64,000 nucleotides of DNA from Pedobacter fastidiosus (GCF_014306625.1 NZ_JACRYL010000001.1:333470-397469); one strand, 5' to 3'; shown: positions 34,592 to 44,145, counted from the stretch's first letter. Program-made: numbers and translations. The notes: generated by a model from the sequence alone, not told the origin.

Positions 34592-36367
34592 ATGGCTGCA
34601 GAAATTACACGGGTTTTCGATCTCTTAAAATTTAGTCTTGAGCAACCTAAAGCAGAATTCATCAGCGGGAAAATTAAAGGAAAGTGGCTAAATTATAGTA
34701 CACAAGATTTTTGTAACGCAGTAGATTATTTAAGCCGTGGTTTAATTAAGCAAGGAATTGGTAAAGGTGGCCGAGTTGCGGTAATGTCTCACAACAGGCC
34801 CGAATGGAATATTGCAGATTTTGCTGCCAATCAAATCGGTGCATACCAAATTCCATTATACCCAACCCTTGCAGAGCACGATATTCAGTTTATTTTAAAG
34901 GATGCAGAAATCTCTATAATTTTTGTTGCTGATGAAGAAATTTATAAAAAAGTAAAGCCATGTGTGGATGTGGTAAATCCCAGCATAAAAATTTATAGTT
35001 TCAGCGAGATTGATGGTGCAGAAAGTTGGACTAATTTACTAGAAGATGGTAAAGCAAGTAGCGAAATAAATCTGGATGAATACCGTGATAAAATCGAGCC
35101 TGAAGATATTCTTACCTTAATATATACATCGGGCACGACAGGCACGCCAAAAGGAGTAATGCTAACGCACCATAATTTGGTAGCAAATTTTGTGAACTCT
35201 GCCGTTGTAATGCCCGAAGGTGTGCATAAAGGCTTAAGTTTTTTGCCTCTTTCGCACATTTTCGAGCGGATGATTATTTATCTATATCTTTTTAATCATA
35301 CCGCTGTTTATTATGCAGAAAGTATGGATACCATTGTTGCGGATATTCAACAGGTTAAACCAAATGCATTTTCTACCGTTCCACGCTTATTGGAAAAGGT
35401 TTACGATAAAATAATGGAGAAAGGAAAATCTCTAACAGGAATTAAAAAGGGGATTTTCTTTTGGTCGGTTGCTTTGGCCGAAAAATATACCCTTGATGCA
35501 GGAGCTTGGTATAATTTTAAATTAGGCATTGCCAGAAAATTGGTTTTCAAGAAATGGCAAGAAGCTTTGGGTGGCGAAATTGTGGTAATTGTATCTGGAG
35601 GAGCGGCTTTAAATCCTAGATTGGCCAGGATTTTTTGGGCAGCAGGAATGCCAGTTTTCGAAGGCTACGGTTTAACCGAAACCTCGCCGGTTATTACGGT
35701 AAACCATTTTGGTGGAACAATGTTCGGTTCTGTTGGGGAAGTTATAAAAGGTGTTGAGGTAAAAATTGCCCAAGATGGGGAAGTTCTAACCCGCGGACAC
35801 CAAGTAATGAAAGGTTATTATAATCGTCCAGATTTAACAGATGAAGCAATAGACAAAGAAGGCTGGTTCCATACAGGTGACATTGGGGAATTGGTAGAAG
35901 GTCGCTTTTTAAGAATTACAGATCGTAAAAAAGAAATGTTTAAAACGGCTGGTGGAAAATATATCGCACCGCAAATGCTTGAAAATAAATATAAAGAATC
36001 TATTTTTATTGAGCAGATTATGGTTTTGGGAGAAAACAGAAAATTCCCTTCAGCTTTAATTGTTCCTAATTTTGAAACGCTTAAAACTTGGGCCGGTCGT
36101 AAAGGCATTACATTTACAACGAACGACGAAATTATTAAAAACGAGCAGGTTTTAACAAAATATACTGAAGTGATTGAAGCCGCTAGTGTTGGCTTTGGTA
36201 AATGGGAACAAGTGAAAAGATTTGCTTTGTTGCCTAAAGAATGGAGTATAGATGGTGGAGAACTTACACCAAAATTAAGTTTAAAAAGAAAAGTAATTAC
36301 TGAAAAAAATAACGCAGTAATTGAAAAAATATATAAGGATGCAGAAAACTATAAAGCACCAAACTAG
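34592..36367 (+). CDS. Long-chain fatty acid-CoA ligase (AMP-forming)
   Basis: 591 residues of the ANL superfamily, FadD15/FAA-type. The P-loop-like motif is TLIYTSGTTGTPKGVML (about 178-194); the A5 motif is FEGYGLTETSP; the A7 motif is GWFHTGDIG; the A8 hinge is ITDRKKEMFKTAGGKYIAP, with KTAGGKYIAP characteristic of eukaryote-like long-chain ACSs. It activates fatty acids to acyl-CoA for lipid synthesis or beta-oxidation. A TATGTTTG -7-type box lies at 34551-34558. Its last 29 bp overlap the gamma-glutamyltransferase gene. Chemically it feeds the fad genes at 40.1-46.1 kb. Confidence 0.95.
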   Translation: MAAEITRVFDLLKFSLEQPKAEFISGKIKGKWLNYSTQDFCNAVDYLSRGLIKQGIGKGGRVAVMSHNRPEWNIADFAANQIGAYQIPLYPTLAEHDIQFILKDAEISIIFVADEEIYKKVKPCVDVVNPSIKIYSFSEIDGAESWTNLLEDGKASSEINLDEYRDKIEPEDILTLIYTSGTTGTPKGVMLTHHNLVANFVNSAVVMPEGVHKGLSFLPLSHIFERMIIYLYLFNHTAVYYAESMDTIVADIQQVKPNAFSTVPRLLEKVYDKIMEKGKSLTGIKKGIFFWSVALAEKYTLDAGAWYNFKLGIARKLVFKKWQEALGGEIVVIVSGGAALNPRLARIFWAAGMPVFEGYGLTETSPVITVNHFGGTMFGSVGEVIKGVEVKIAQDGEVLTRGHQVMKGYYNRPDLTDEAIDKEGWFHTGDIGELVEGRFLRITDRKKEMFKTAGGKYIAPQMLENKYKESIFIEQIMVLGENRKFPSALIVPNFETLKTWAGRKGITFTTNDEIIKNEQVLTKYTEVIEAASVGFGKWEQVKRFALLPKEWSIDGGELTPKLSLKRKVITEKNNAVIEKIYKDAENYKAPN

Positions 36368-38060
36368 TTACAAAATATTATCAGTTTATCTTATTGCGGT
36401 AGCTTTTTTATCTGGTTGCGCAAGTGGGCAATTGGGAAAAAACAATAGTGGTGAATACAGAAATGGAATGGTGGTTTCTGCCCATCCAGAAGCATCAGAA
36501 GTTGGAATAGAAATATTAAAAAAGGGAGGCAATGCGGTTGATGCTGCGGTTGCAGTTCAATTTGCACTTGCTGTTGTCTATCCGAATGCTGGTAATATTG
36601 GTGGAGGTGGTTTTATGGTTTATCGCGCTGCTTCTGGCGAGGTAAATACTTTAGATTTCAGAGAAAAAGCAGCCCAATCTGCAAGCCGAGATATGTATTT
36701 AGATTCGGCAGGGAATCCCATAGTGGATAAAAGTTTATATGGCCATTTAGCTTCGGGCGTTCCCGGTTCGGTTGATGGAATGGTGGAAGCGCATAAAAAA
36801 TATGGTAAACTTTCTTGGGCTCAAGTTGTTCAGCCAGCAATTGATTTGGCTCAAAATGGATTCAAAATCACCAAAAGGCAGGCAACTGAATTAAACAGTC
36901 TTCATCAAAAATTTATGCAGTTTAATCCAAATGGAACTGCTTTTGTGAATTTGGAAAGCACTTGGCAGGAAAACGACTTGCTTGTACAAAAAGAATTAGC
37001 GAATACACTAAAGTTGATTCAAGAAAAAGGTAGAGCTGGGTTTTATGAGGGTGCAGTTGCTGATTCTATCGTCGCAGAAATGCAACGTGGAAATGGGTTA
37101 ATCAATAAAGAAGATTTAAAGAATTATCACGCAGCATGGCGTAAAGCAATTACTGGTGAGTATAGAGGGTATAAAATTATTACTATGCCACCAACATCCA
37201 GTGGCGGAATCGCATTGATTCAATTGCTTCAGTCTGTAGAGCCTTACCCACTAAAAAAATGGGGACATAATGCCGATTCTACAGTGCAGGTAATTGTTGA
37301 GGCTGAAAGAAGAGTTTATGCAGATCGAGCCACCCACTTAGGAGATCCTGATTTTTATGCAGTTCCGCAGATGGAGCTTACTAATCCAGCGTATAATAAA
37401 AACAGAATGGCGAGTTTTACATGGGCTTCGGCCACACCAAGTAGTTCTGTTTTAGCAGGAGAGGTTAAGGGAAAAGAACACGAAGAAACCACACATTATT
37501 CTATTGTAGATCGCGAAGGCAATGCCGTTTCCATCACCACAACTTTAAATGGTTCTTATGGATCTTTGGTTGCCGTAAAAGGAGCAGGGTTTTTATTAAA
37601 TAACGAGATGGATGACTTTTCTGTAAAGCCAGGGGCACCAAATATGTACGGTTTAGTTGGCGGCGAAGCTAATGCTATTGCTCCAAATAAAAGAATGCTA
37701 AGTTCTATGACCCCGAGTATTGTAGAGAAAGATGGAAAATTATTTATGGTTGTAGGTACACCTGGGGGGTCTACCATCATCACGTCTGTTTTTCAAACCA
37801 TTATAAATGTAATCGATTTTGATATGTCTATGCAATCTGCAGTAGCAGCGAAGAAATTTCATCATCAATGGCTGCCAGATGAAGTGTATGTAGAAAAAGA
37901 CGCTTTAGACAGTTTGACTACACAAAAACTAAAATCAAAGGGGTATGTTATCAGTCCTCGAGGAGCAATTGGACGTGTTGATGCAATCCTTAAAACTAAA
38001 TGGGGCTACTATCAAGGTGGTGCAGATCCACGTGGCGATGATAAGGCCATTGGCTACTAA
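36339..38060 (+). CDS. ggt: Gamma-glutamyltransferase (lipoprotein)
   Basis: 573 residues from the ATG at 36339, preceded by AAGG. It has a lipoprotein signal (LSGC, Cys about residue 27). Proenzyme family: the large-subunit start has MVVSAHPEASEVGIEILKKGGNAVDAAVA, and the autoprocessing nucleophile is T384 in ETTHYSIVD, followed by the small subunit with NGSYGS and a GTPGGSTIIT motif. It hydrolyses or transfers the gamma-glutamyl group of glutathione and related peptides, here probably anchored in the periplasm. It overlaps the 3' end of the acyl-CoA ligase gene (translational coupling), though no metabolic link is evident. Confidence 0.95.
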   Translation: MQKTIKHQTSYKILSVYLIAVAFLSGCASGQLGKNNSGEYRNGMVVSAHPEASEVGIEILKKGGNAVDAAVAVQFALAVVYPNAGNIGGGGFMVYRAASGEVNTLDFREKAAQSASRDMYLDSAGNPIVDKSLYGHLASGVPGSVDGMVEAHKKYGKLSWAQVVQPAIDLAQNGFKITKRQATELNSLHQKFMQFNPNGTAFVNLESTWQENDLLVQKELANTLKLIQEKGRAGFYEGAVADSIVAEMQRGNGLINKEDLKNYHAAWRKAITGEYRGYKIITMPPTSSGGIALIQLLQSVEPYPLKKWGHNADSTVQVIVEAERRVYADRATHLGDPDFYAVPQMELTNPAYNKNRMASFTWASATPSSSVLAGEVKGKEHEETTHYSIVDREGNAVSITTTLNGSYGSLVAVKGAGFLLNNEMDDFSVKPGAPNMYGLVGGEANAIAPNKRMLSSMTPSIVEKDGKLFMVVGTPGGSTIITSVFQTIINVIDFDMSMQSAVAAKKFHHQWLPDEVYVEKDALDSLTTQKLKSKGYVISPRGAIGRVDAILKTKWGYYQGGADPRGDDKAIGY

Positions 38061-38094
38061 TGTGAAAAAGTTAATAAGTATTTTAAGTATTGCA

Positions 38095-38102
38095 TAATTT
38101 TG
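38095..38102 (+). promoter_or_regulatory. Candidate -7 box of the OmpA gene
   Basis: TAATTTTG matches TAnnTTTG, 53 bp upstream of the ATG. The -33 element is not clear. Confidence 0.4.
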
Positions 38103-38154
38103 GTATGACGATTGCATAGAGTGGGCAACGCTTACTTACGTTATTTAAGAAATT

Positions 38155-39480
38155 ATGAAATCAAAATTATTCAAAGCATTACCAGTTGCATTAGCTGGTT
38201 TATTTATTGGATCGGTAGCTCAAGCTCAAGAGCCAACAACAACAAACACAACAAGTTTAAGATCATGGTCTATTGGCGTTAACGCTGGTGTACTTACCCC
38301 ACTTTCTCCGCTAGGAGGTAAAAACGATTTTAGTAATAACAAATCGAGTTTAGGTTACGGTCTTTACGTTAAAAAACAATTTACGCCTTATTTCTCTTTA
38401 CGTTTAGATGGAGTTAGAGGAAAATTAAAAGGTGATAATACAGAAGCTTTTGAAAGCGGAGCTGTTAACAATTCACCAGTTAAAGCCTTTGATACTCAGT
38501 TAGAGTACTCTGGAACTTTAAGTGCTGTTGTTAATATGTTTAACATCGACATGTTTAAAAAAGAAAATGCATTACAACTTTACGCTTCTGCAGGTGCAGG
38601 TTTAGCAGGTTACAAACCAACCATTACAACAGCTACAGGTACAACTTTATATGCTGGTGATAAAACTATCAGCGAATTAATTATTCCAGTTGGTTTAGGT
38701 GCAAAATTCAAAATCTCTGATGCTGTAAATTTCGATTTAGGTTGGACAATCAACTTTGTTGATGGAGATAACTTAGATGGTTACTACAGAGGATCGAACG
38801 ATAAATACAACTATGCTTATGCTGGTTTAGAGTTTGCATTAGGAAGCGGAAAACAATTGGCTTTCCACAATCCGGTAGCTTTAACTTATGATGAAGCTTT
38901 AAAAGCAAAACAAACTGCTGACGGTTTAAAAGCTGATTTAGATGCTCAAAAATCTGAAAATGCTAAATTACGTTCAGATTTAAACAACCTATTAGCTGAT
39001 GCTGATGGTGATGGTGTTGCTGATAAATTGGATAAATGTCCAGGTACACCAGCAGGTACTGTTGTTGATGGTGCAGGTTGCCCATTAAAAGTTCCAGCTC
39101 CTCAAATTACTGAAAAAGTAATCGTAACAGAAGCAGATCGCGCTGTAGTTAAAGAAGCAATTAAAAATTTAGAATTCGATTTAGGTAAAGCTACAATCCG
39201 CTCTAAATCTTTCGCATCATTAAACAGAGTTGCTGCATTATTAATCGAGAAAAACTTCAGCTTAAAATTAGCTGGTCATACTGATAACACTGGTTCTAAA
39301 GAATTAAACTTACGTTTATCTAAAGACAGAGCAGAATCAGTAAAAGCATATTTAGTTTCTCAAGGTGCAAATGCATCTCGTATTGAAGCTACAGGTTATG
39401 GAATGGGTCAACCAATTGCAACTAACAAAACTGCAGCTGGTCGTCAACAAAACCGTCGTGTAGAATTTACAATTTACTAG
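38155..39480 (+). CDS. OmpA-family outer-membrane protein with TSP3-type calcium repeat
   Basis: 441 residues. Signal peptide 1-24 (SVAQAQ), N-terminal eight-strand barrel (about 30-240), a short coiled coil (EALKAKQTADGLKADLDAQK), one thrombospondin type 3-like repeat (DADGDGVADKLDKCPGTPAG, Ca-binding Asp pattern with Cys), then the OmpA peptidoglycan-binding domain (about 325-440, HTDNTGSKELNLRLSKDRA). It ties the outer membrane to the peptidoglycan. Codon choice (many GGT, CGT, TTA) suggests high expression. Followed by a strong terminator. Confidence 0.95.
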   Translation: MKSKLFKALPVALAGLFIGSVAQAQEPTTTNTTSLRSWSIGVNAGVLTPLSPLGGKNDFSNNKSSLGYGLYVKKQFTPYFSLRLDGVRGKLKGDNTEAFESGAVNNSPVKAFDTQLEYSGTLSAVVNMFNIDMFKKENALQLYASAGAGLAGYKPTITTATGTTLYAGDKTISELIIPVGLGAKFKISDAVNFDLGWTINFVDGDNLDGYYRGSNDKYNYAYAGLEFALGSGKQLAFHNPVALTYDEALKAKQTADGLKADLDAQKSENAKLRSDLNNLLADADGDGVADKLDKCPGTPAGTVVDGAGCPLKVPAPQITEKVIVTEADRAVVKEAIKNLEFDLGKATIRSKSFASLNRVAALLIEKNFSLKLAGHTDNTGSKELNLRLSKDRAESVKAYLVSQGANASRIEATGYGMGQPIATNKTAAGRQQNRRVEFTIY

Positions 39481-39501
39481 TCAAATCTAGTTTTGAAATA
39501 G

Positions 39502-39533
39502 AGCGTCCTGATGAAAATCAGGACGCTTTTTTT
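39502..39533 (+). terminator. Rho-independent terminator of the OmpA gene
   Basis: Perfect 11-bp stem AGCGTCCTGAT/ATCAGGACGCT, GAAA loop, then eight T. Confidence 0.95.
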
Positions 39534-39558
39534 GTGACAAAAAATAATTAATTTCTCC

Positions 39559-39589
39559 TTGCATTAACAAAATACATTTATTAGCTTTG
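39559..39589 (+). promoter_or_regulatory. Promoter of the marR-fadNAE operon
   Basis: A TTG at 39559-39561 is 20 bp upstream of TAGCTTTG (39582-39589), a full match to the Bacteroidota TAnnTTTG -7 element with normal spacing. It is the best promoter seen in the window. Confidence 0.7.
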
Positions 39590-39603
39590 TTATGCAAGCA
39601 TAA
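39590..39603. promoter_or_regulatory. Palindromic operator, probable MarR autoregulatory site
   Basis: TTATGCAAGCATAA is a perfect 6-bp inverted repeat with a 2-bp centre. It abuts the -7 box and covers the expected transcription start, 13 bp before the marR ATG. Its position suits repression by the MarR protein, perhaps relieved by acyl-CoA. Confidence 0.6.
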
Positions 39604-39616
39604 TAAAATTAACCAA

Positions 39617-40051
39617 ATGAAGCAACAACAAACATTAGATTACCACGTCAAGTTTGCCTGGCAAAATATGTTTAATAAGTACAATCAAATGGCATCGAGC
39701 TTTGGGATAACTCAAGCTATCGGCTATATGCTTATTAATATCAATGATGATGAAGGTACTGCTGTTTCAAACTTAGCTGGCTTGCTTGGTGTTAAAGCAA
39801 CGAGTTTGTCTCGCATGTTAAACAACATGGAAGATGCCAAGTTAATCTATCGCGAAACTTCCATAGGTGATAAACGTTCTGTTAAAGTTTTTTTAACCGA
39901 TTTTGGAAAAGAAAAAAAGCACTTGGCCAAAGGTGTTGTTCGTAAATTTAATGAATATCTCGATGAGCATTTCTCGAAAAAGGAAAAAGAGACTTTCATT
40001 AATCTCTTGATAAAACTAAATGATATAACTGTAGCATATACTGTTGATTAA
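39617..40051 (+). CDS. MarR-family transcriptional regulator
   Basis: 144 residues from the ATG at 39617; a TTG at 39587 would put the start inside the -7 box. It is a winged helix-turn-helix protein: recognition helix region AVSNLAGLLGVKATSLSRMLNNMEDAKLI and the wing ETSIGDKRSVKVFLTDFG with the conserved Asp-Lys-Arg. First gene of the beta-oxidation operon (12 bp before fadN), so it probably represses this operon and itself. Ligand unknown; fatty acids or acyl-CoA are the obvious guess. Confidence 0.92.
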   Translation: MKQQQTLDYHVKFAWQNMFNKYNQMASSFGITQAIGYMLININDDEGTAVSNLAGLLGVKATSLSRMLNNMEDAKLIYRETSIGDKRSVKVFLTDFGKEKKHLAKGVVRKFNEYLDEHFSKKEKETFINLLIKLNDITVAYTVD

Positions 40052-40063
40052 TAAATTATTATA

Positions 40064-42469
40064 ATGAAACGAAGCATTAATAAGGTTGCTGTTTTAGGCT
40101 CGGGTATTATGGGTTCGCGTATTGCATGCCACTTCGCCAATATTGGTGTAGAGGTTTTGCTTTTAGATATCGCCCCAAAAGAACTGACTCCTGAAGAGCA
40201 AGCAAAAGGATTAACAATTGATAACCCAGCGGTAAAAAATCGGATTGTAAATACAGCTTTGCAAACTGCTGTAAAAACAAATCCATCACCGGTTTATTCG
40301 AAAAAAGTATTGAATAAAATCAAGACCGGAAGTTTCGATGATGATATGTCGAAAATTGCTGACTTTGATTGGGTAATAGAAGTGGTTGTAGAAAATCTTG
40401 AGATCAAGAAAAAAGTTTTCGAGCAGGTAGAGCAATTCCGCAAACCAGGAACTTTAATTACTTCTAACACTTCGGGCATTCCCATCCATTTAATGGCTGA
40501 GGGTAGAAGCGATGATTTTAAAGCGCACTTCTGCGGAACACACTTTTTCAATCCACCACGTTATTTAAAGTTATTGGAAGTGATTCCAACGCCACATACC
40601 AAGCCAGAAATTGTTGATTTCTTAATGCATTATGGCGATAAGTTTTTAGGTAAAACCACTGTTTTATGTAAGGATACGCCTGCTTTTATTGCAAACCGTG
40701 TTGGCGTTTATTCGATTATGGCGCTGTTGCATTTGGTCGAAAAATTGGATTTAACAGTTGAAGAGGTTGATAAATTTACGGGTCCGGCTTTGGGCAGACC
40801 GAAATCGGCTACTTTCCGTACTTCGGATGTGGTTGGTTTAGATACCATGATTAAAGTTGCGAAAGGACTTTACGATAATTGCCCTGACGATAAAGCGCAC
40901 GAGCTATTTAAACTTCCAGCTTACGTTACCAAAATGGAAGAGAATAAATGGCTTGGCGATAAAACCAAGCAGGGTTTCTATAAAAAAACTAAAACAGCAG
41001 ATGGCAAAACTGAAATCCTTGCGCTGGATTTAAAAACGTTAGAATACAAACCTCAGCAAAAAATAAAATCGGCAACGTTAGAAATGACCAAGCCGGTTGA
41101 AAATCTTCGAGAACGAATGAAGATTTTTGCTAAAGGAAAAGATAAAGCAGGCGAGTTATTCCGTCATTCTTCTTTCGGGCTCTTTGAATATGTATCAGAT
41201 CGAATTCCAGAAATTTCTGATGAATTGTATCGTATCGATGATGCCATGCGAGCAGGTTTTGGTTGGGAATTAGGTCCATTTGAGCTTTGGGATGCCGTTG
41301 GTGTGAAAGAAGCGATTGAGGGAATGGAGCAATACGGAAATAAAGCTGCGGCTTGGGTTCATGAAATGCTCGATGCCGGAAACACTTCATTTTATAAAGT
41401 GGAGGGTGGTGTTAAAAAGTACTACGACATTCCATCTAAAACATACAAAGCTTTATCGGGAACAGATGATTTTATCATTTTAGATAACATTAGAGAAAAT
41501 CAAACCCTTTGGAAAAACTCTGGTGTTTCGATTATCGATTTAGGTGATGGCATTTTAAATGTAGAATTCCATACCAAAATGAATACGATTGGTGGCGATG
41601 TAATTGCAGGAATCAACAAAGCGATTGATATGGCGGAGAAAGATTATCGTGGTTTGGTAATCGGCAACGATGGTGCAAACTTCTCTGCCGGTGCTAATGT
41701 GGGGATGATTTTTATGATGGCTGTTGAACAGGAGTGGGATGAATTGAATATGGCGATTCGCATGTTCCAAAATACTTCCATGCGCATTCGCTATTCGTCG
41801 ATTCCGGTTGTGGTGGCGCCACATAGCTTAACTTTAGGTGGTGGCTGCGAGTTCAGTTTACACGCCGACCACGTTCAGCTTTCTGCCGAAACGTATATGG
41901 GTTTAGTTGAGTTTGGTGTTGGTGTAATTCCAGGTGGTGGTGGAACAAAAGAGTTCGCTTTACGGGCTTCTGATGAATTTAAAGACGACCAAATTGTTCA
42001 AAATGCTTTAAAAGATCGTTTCTTAACTATTGGAATGGCTAAAGTTTCTACCTCAGGTTATGAAGCTTATGAATTGGGTTATCTGCAAAAGGATAAATTC
42101 TCAATTTCAATGAACCGCAACCGTTTATTGGCCGATGCAAAAGCAAAGGCGATTGAATTGGCTGAAGCAGGTTACACTAAACCCGTGCAACGTACAGATA
42201 TAAAAGTATTAGGCAAACAAGGTTTAGGAATCGTTTATGCCGGAGCAAACAGTATGTATGCAGGTCATTTCATTTCTGAGCACGATAAAAAAATCTCTGA
42301 AAAATTAGGTTACGTAATGTGTGGTGGCGATTTATCTTCTCCAACAGAAGTAAGCGAACAATACTTATTGGATTTAGAAAGAGAAGCATTTTTGTCACTG
42401 GCGGGAGAAAGAAAATCGTTAGAAAGAATTCAATCGATTATAACAAAAGGGAAACCGTTGAGGAATTAG
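40064..42469 (+). CDS. fadN: 3-hydroxyacyl-CoA dehydrogenase/enoyl-CoA hydratase fusion
   Basis: 801 residues. The order is dehydrogenase first: NAD-binding Rossmann motif VAVLGSGIMGSRIA (8-21), HAD C-terminal domains (HFFNPPRYLKLLEVIPTP; FIANRVGVYSIMA), then an enoyl-CoA hydratase/crotonase domain (about 500-700; SAGANVGMIF and VVVAPHSLTLGGGCEF oxyanion-hole segments). This reverses E. coli FadB and matches the FadN layout of Bacillus (789 aa). It performs hydration and NAD-dependent oxidation in beta-oxidation. Transcribed with marR, fadA and fadE. Confidence 0.93.
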   Translation: MKRSINKVAVLGSGIMGSRIACHFANIGVEVLLLDIAPKELTPEEQAKGLTIDNPAVKNRIVNTALQTAVKTNPSPVYSKKVLNKIKTGSFDDDMSKIADFDWVIEVVVENLEIKKKVFEQVEQFRKPGTLITSNTSGIPIHLMAEGRSDDFKAHFCGTHFFNPPRYLKLLEVIPTPHTKPEIVDFLMHYGDKFLGKTTVLCKDTPAFIANRVGVYSIMALLHLVEKLDLTVEEVDKFTGPALGRPKSATFRTSDVVGLDTMIKVAKGLYDNCPDDKAHELFKLPAYVTKMEENKWLGDKTKQGFYKKTKTADGKTEILALDLKTLEYKPQQKIKSATLEMTKPVENLRERMKIFAKGKDKAGELFRHSSFGLFEYVSDRIPEISDELYRIDDAMRAGFGWELGPFELWDAVGVKEAIEGMEQYGNKAAAWVHEMLDAGNTSFYKVEGGVKKYYDIPSKTYKALSGTDDFIILDNIRENQTLWKNSGVSIIDLGDGILNVEFHTKMNTIGGDVIAGINKAIDMAEKDYRGLVIGNDGANFSAGANVGMIFMMAVEQEWDELNMAIRMFQNTSMRIRYSSIPVVVAPHSLTLGGGCEFSLHADHVQLSAETYMGLVEFGVGVIPGGGGTKEFALRASDEFKDDQIVQNALKDRFLTIGMAKVSTSGYEAYELGYLQKDKFSISMNRNRLLADAKAKAIELAEAGYTKPVQRTDIKVLGKQGLGIVYAGANSMYAGHFISEHDKKISEKLGYVMCGGDLSSPTEVSEQYLLDLEREAFLSLAGERKSLERIQSIITKGKPLRN

Positions 42470-42492
42470 ACTTGAGCTTTGCTTAACCACCT

Positions 42493-42572
42493 CGTCATTG
42501 CGAGGCACGAAGCAATCTTACAACTAAGGGTTTTTCTATCGCATTAAGATTGCTTCGTGCCTCGCAATGACG
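42493..42572. repeat. Palindromic repeat between fadN and fadA (copy 1)
   Basis: Two 26-bp arms, 42493-42518 and 42547-42572, are perfectly complementary; the left arm begins CGTCATTGCGAGGCACGAAG. Together they could form a long hairpin in the operon transcript. Confidence 0.9.
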
Positions 42573-42642
42573 GCAAGGGGCAGGGAAATGCGAACAATTA
42601 AAAAGATAATATTGGCTATCGCCATAAGAAATACTAAATAAA

Positions 42643-43818
42643 ATGGAAGCATACATTATAGCCGGATATCGTACAGCAGTGGGCAAAGCGCCCCGTGGCG
42701 TATTCCGTTTTACAAGAGCTGATGATTTAGCCGCAGAAGTGATTAGAGCTTTGGTGGCGTCGGTTCCAAATTTAGATAATGAACAAATTGACGATGTAAT
42801 TGTGGGTAACGCTACGCCAGAGGCGGAACAGGGCTTAAATATTGGCCGAATGATTTCGCTAATGGGTTTGGATACTGATAAAGTTCCAGGGGTTACGGTG
42901 AACCGTTATTGCGCATCGGGTTTAGATACTATTGCCACTGCAGTTGCGAAAATTAAAGCAGGAATGGCCGATTGCATCATCGCCGGTGGGGTAGAAGTAA
43001 TGAGCGGAATGCCTTTCGGCGGATGGAAATTGGTTCCAAATGCTGAGGTTGCAAAAAACAATCCGGATTGGTATTGGGGAATGGGTTTAACCGCCGAAGC
43101 TGTAGCTAAAGAATATAATGTTAGCCGAGAAGACCAAGATGCATTTTCTTTAAAATCTCATGAGAAAGCGATTCATGCCATTAAAAACGGTCATTTAAAA
43201 GATGGAGTTTTGCCGATTACGGTAAACGAAAACTATTTGGATGAGAACTTGAAAAAGAAAACACGTTCTTATATAGTGGATACGGATGAAGGGCCTCGTG
43301 CCGATACGACGTTAGAGAAACTGGCAAAATTAAAACCTGTTTTCGATGCTGTTGGAAGCGTAACTGCTGGTAATTCATCACAAACATCTGACGGTGCAGC
43401 CTTTGTTTTGGTGGTTTCTGAAAAGAAAATGAAAGAACTAAATGCAGAGCCAATCGCCAGATTAGTGAGTTATGGGGTTGCAGGTGTTCCGCCAAGAATT
43501 ATGGGCATTGGCCCGATTGAGGCGATTCCGAAAGCACTAAAGCAGGCAGGATTGAAACAAAACGATATCGATTTAATAGAATTGAACGAAGCTTTCGCAT
43601 CACAATCTTTAGCAGTAATCAGAACTTTAGATTTGAATCCAGAGATCATCAATGTAAACGGTGGAGCCATTGCATTGGGCCATCCACTTGGTTGTACTGG
43701 CGCAAAATTAACTGTTCAGATGATGAACGAGCTTAAAAGACAAAACAAAAAATACGGAATGGTTACCATGTGTGTGGGAACCGGGCAAGGCGCTGCAGGG
43801 ATTTTTGAGCTTTTCTAA
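42643..43818 (+). CDS. fadA: Acetyl-CoA C-acyltransferase (3-ketoacyl-CoA thiolase)
   Basis: 391 residues, the standard thiolase length. Nucleophile C90 in NRYCASGLDTI, H347 in IALGHPLGCTG, and general acid/base C377 in MCVGTGQGAAG. It cleaves 3-ketoacyl-CoA to acetyl-CoA and a shortened acyl-CoA, the last step of beta-oxidation, and partners with FadN. Separated from fadN by 173 bp containing a palindromic repeat, and from fadE by 461 bp with two more. Confidence 0.95.
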   Translation: MEAYIIAGYRTAVGKAPRGVFRFTRADDLAAEVIRALVASVPNLDNEQIDDVIVGNATPEAEQGLNIGRMISLMGLDTDKVPGVTVNRYCASGLDTIATAVAKIKAGMADCIIAGGVEVMSGMPFGGWKLVPNAEVAKNNPDWYWGMGLTAEAVAKEYNVSREDQDAFSLKSHEKAIHAIKNGHLKDGVLPITVNENYLDENLKKKTRSYIVDTDEGPRADTTLEKLAKLKPVFDAVGSVTAGNSSQTSDGAAFVLVVSEKKMKELNAEPIARLVSYGVAGVPPRIMGIGPIEAIPKALKQAGLKQNDIDLIELNEAFASQSLAVIRTLDLNPEIINVNGGAIALGHPLGCTGAKLTVQMMNELKRQNKKYGMVTMCVGTGQGAAGIFELF

Positions 43819-43837
43819 GCGGATAGCTCAGGCGCCC

Positions 43838-43901
43838 CGTCATTGCGAGGCACGAAGCAATCTCACTCGCGAATTAGATTGCTTCGTACCTCGCAATGAC
43901 G
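43838..43901. repeat. Palindromic repeat between fadA and fadE (copy 2)
   Basis: Same 26-bp left arm as copy 1 (43838-43863); right arm 43876-43901 has one mismatch (TACCTC for TGCCTC). Short 12-bp loop. Confidence 0.9.
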
Positions 43902-43918
43902 ACCGTGTTAAGCAAATG

Positions 43919-43975
43919 CAAAGAACGGTCGTCAGCTTGAATTTAATTCAGAGTCTTAATTGCATGGTGGCTTAG
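43919..43975. repeat. Degenerate copy of the CGGTCGTC repeat family
   Basis: AAGAACGGTCGTCAGCTTGA followed by a weak TTTAATTCAGAG stretch. It is related to the clear copy near 44146-44196 and to the arrays at 22 and 24 kb. Confidence 0.6.
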
Positions 43976-44060
43976 GATAAAAGATGCTAAAATAAATTCA
44001 GCATGACGAATTGGTAAGGTAGAATGTGAAATAAAAATTAGGCGATTATTTCAAGCGCAC

Positions 44061-44125
44061 CGTCATTGCGAGGCACGAAGCAATCTCACTCACGAATTGA
44101 GATTGCTTCGTACCTCGCAATGACG
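44061..44125. repeat. Palindromic repeat between fadA and fadE (copy 3)
   Basis: Left arm 44061-44086 identical to copies 1 and 2; right arm 44100-44125 shares the TACCTC change with copy 2, so copies 2 and 3 probably arose by local duplication. Confidence 0.9.
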
Positions 44126-44145
44126 ACCGTGTTAGGCAAATGTAA

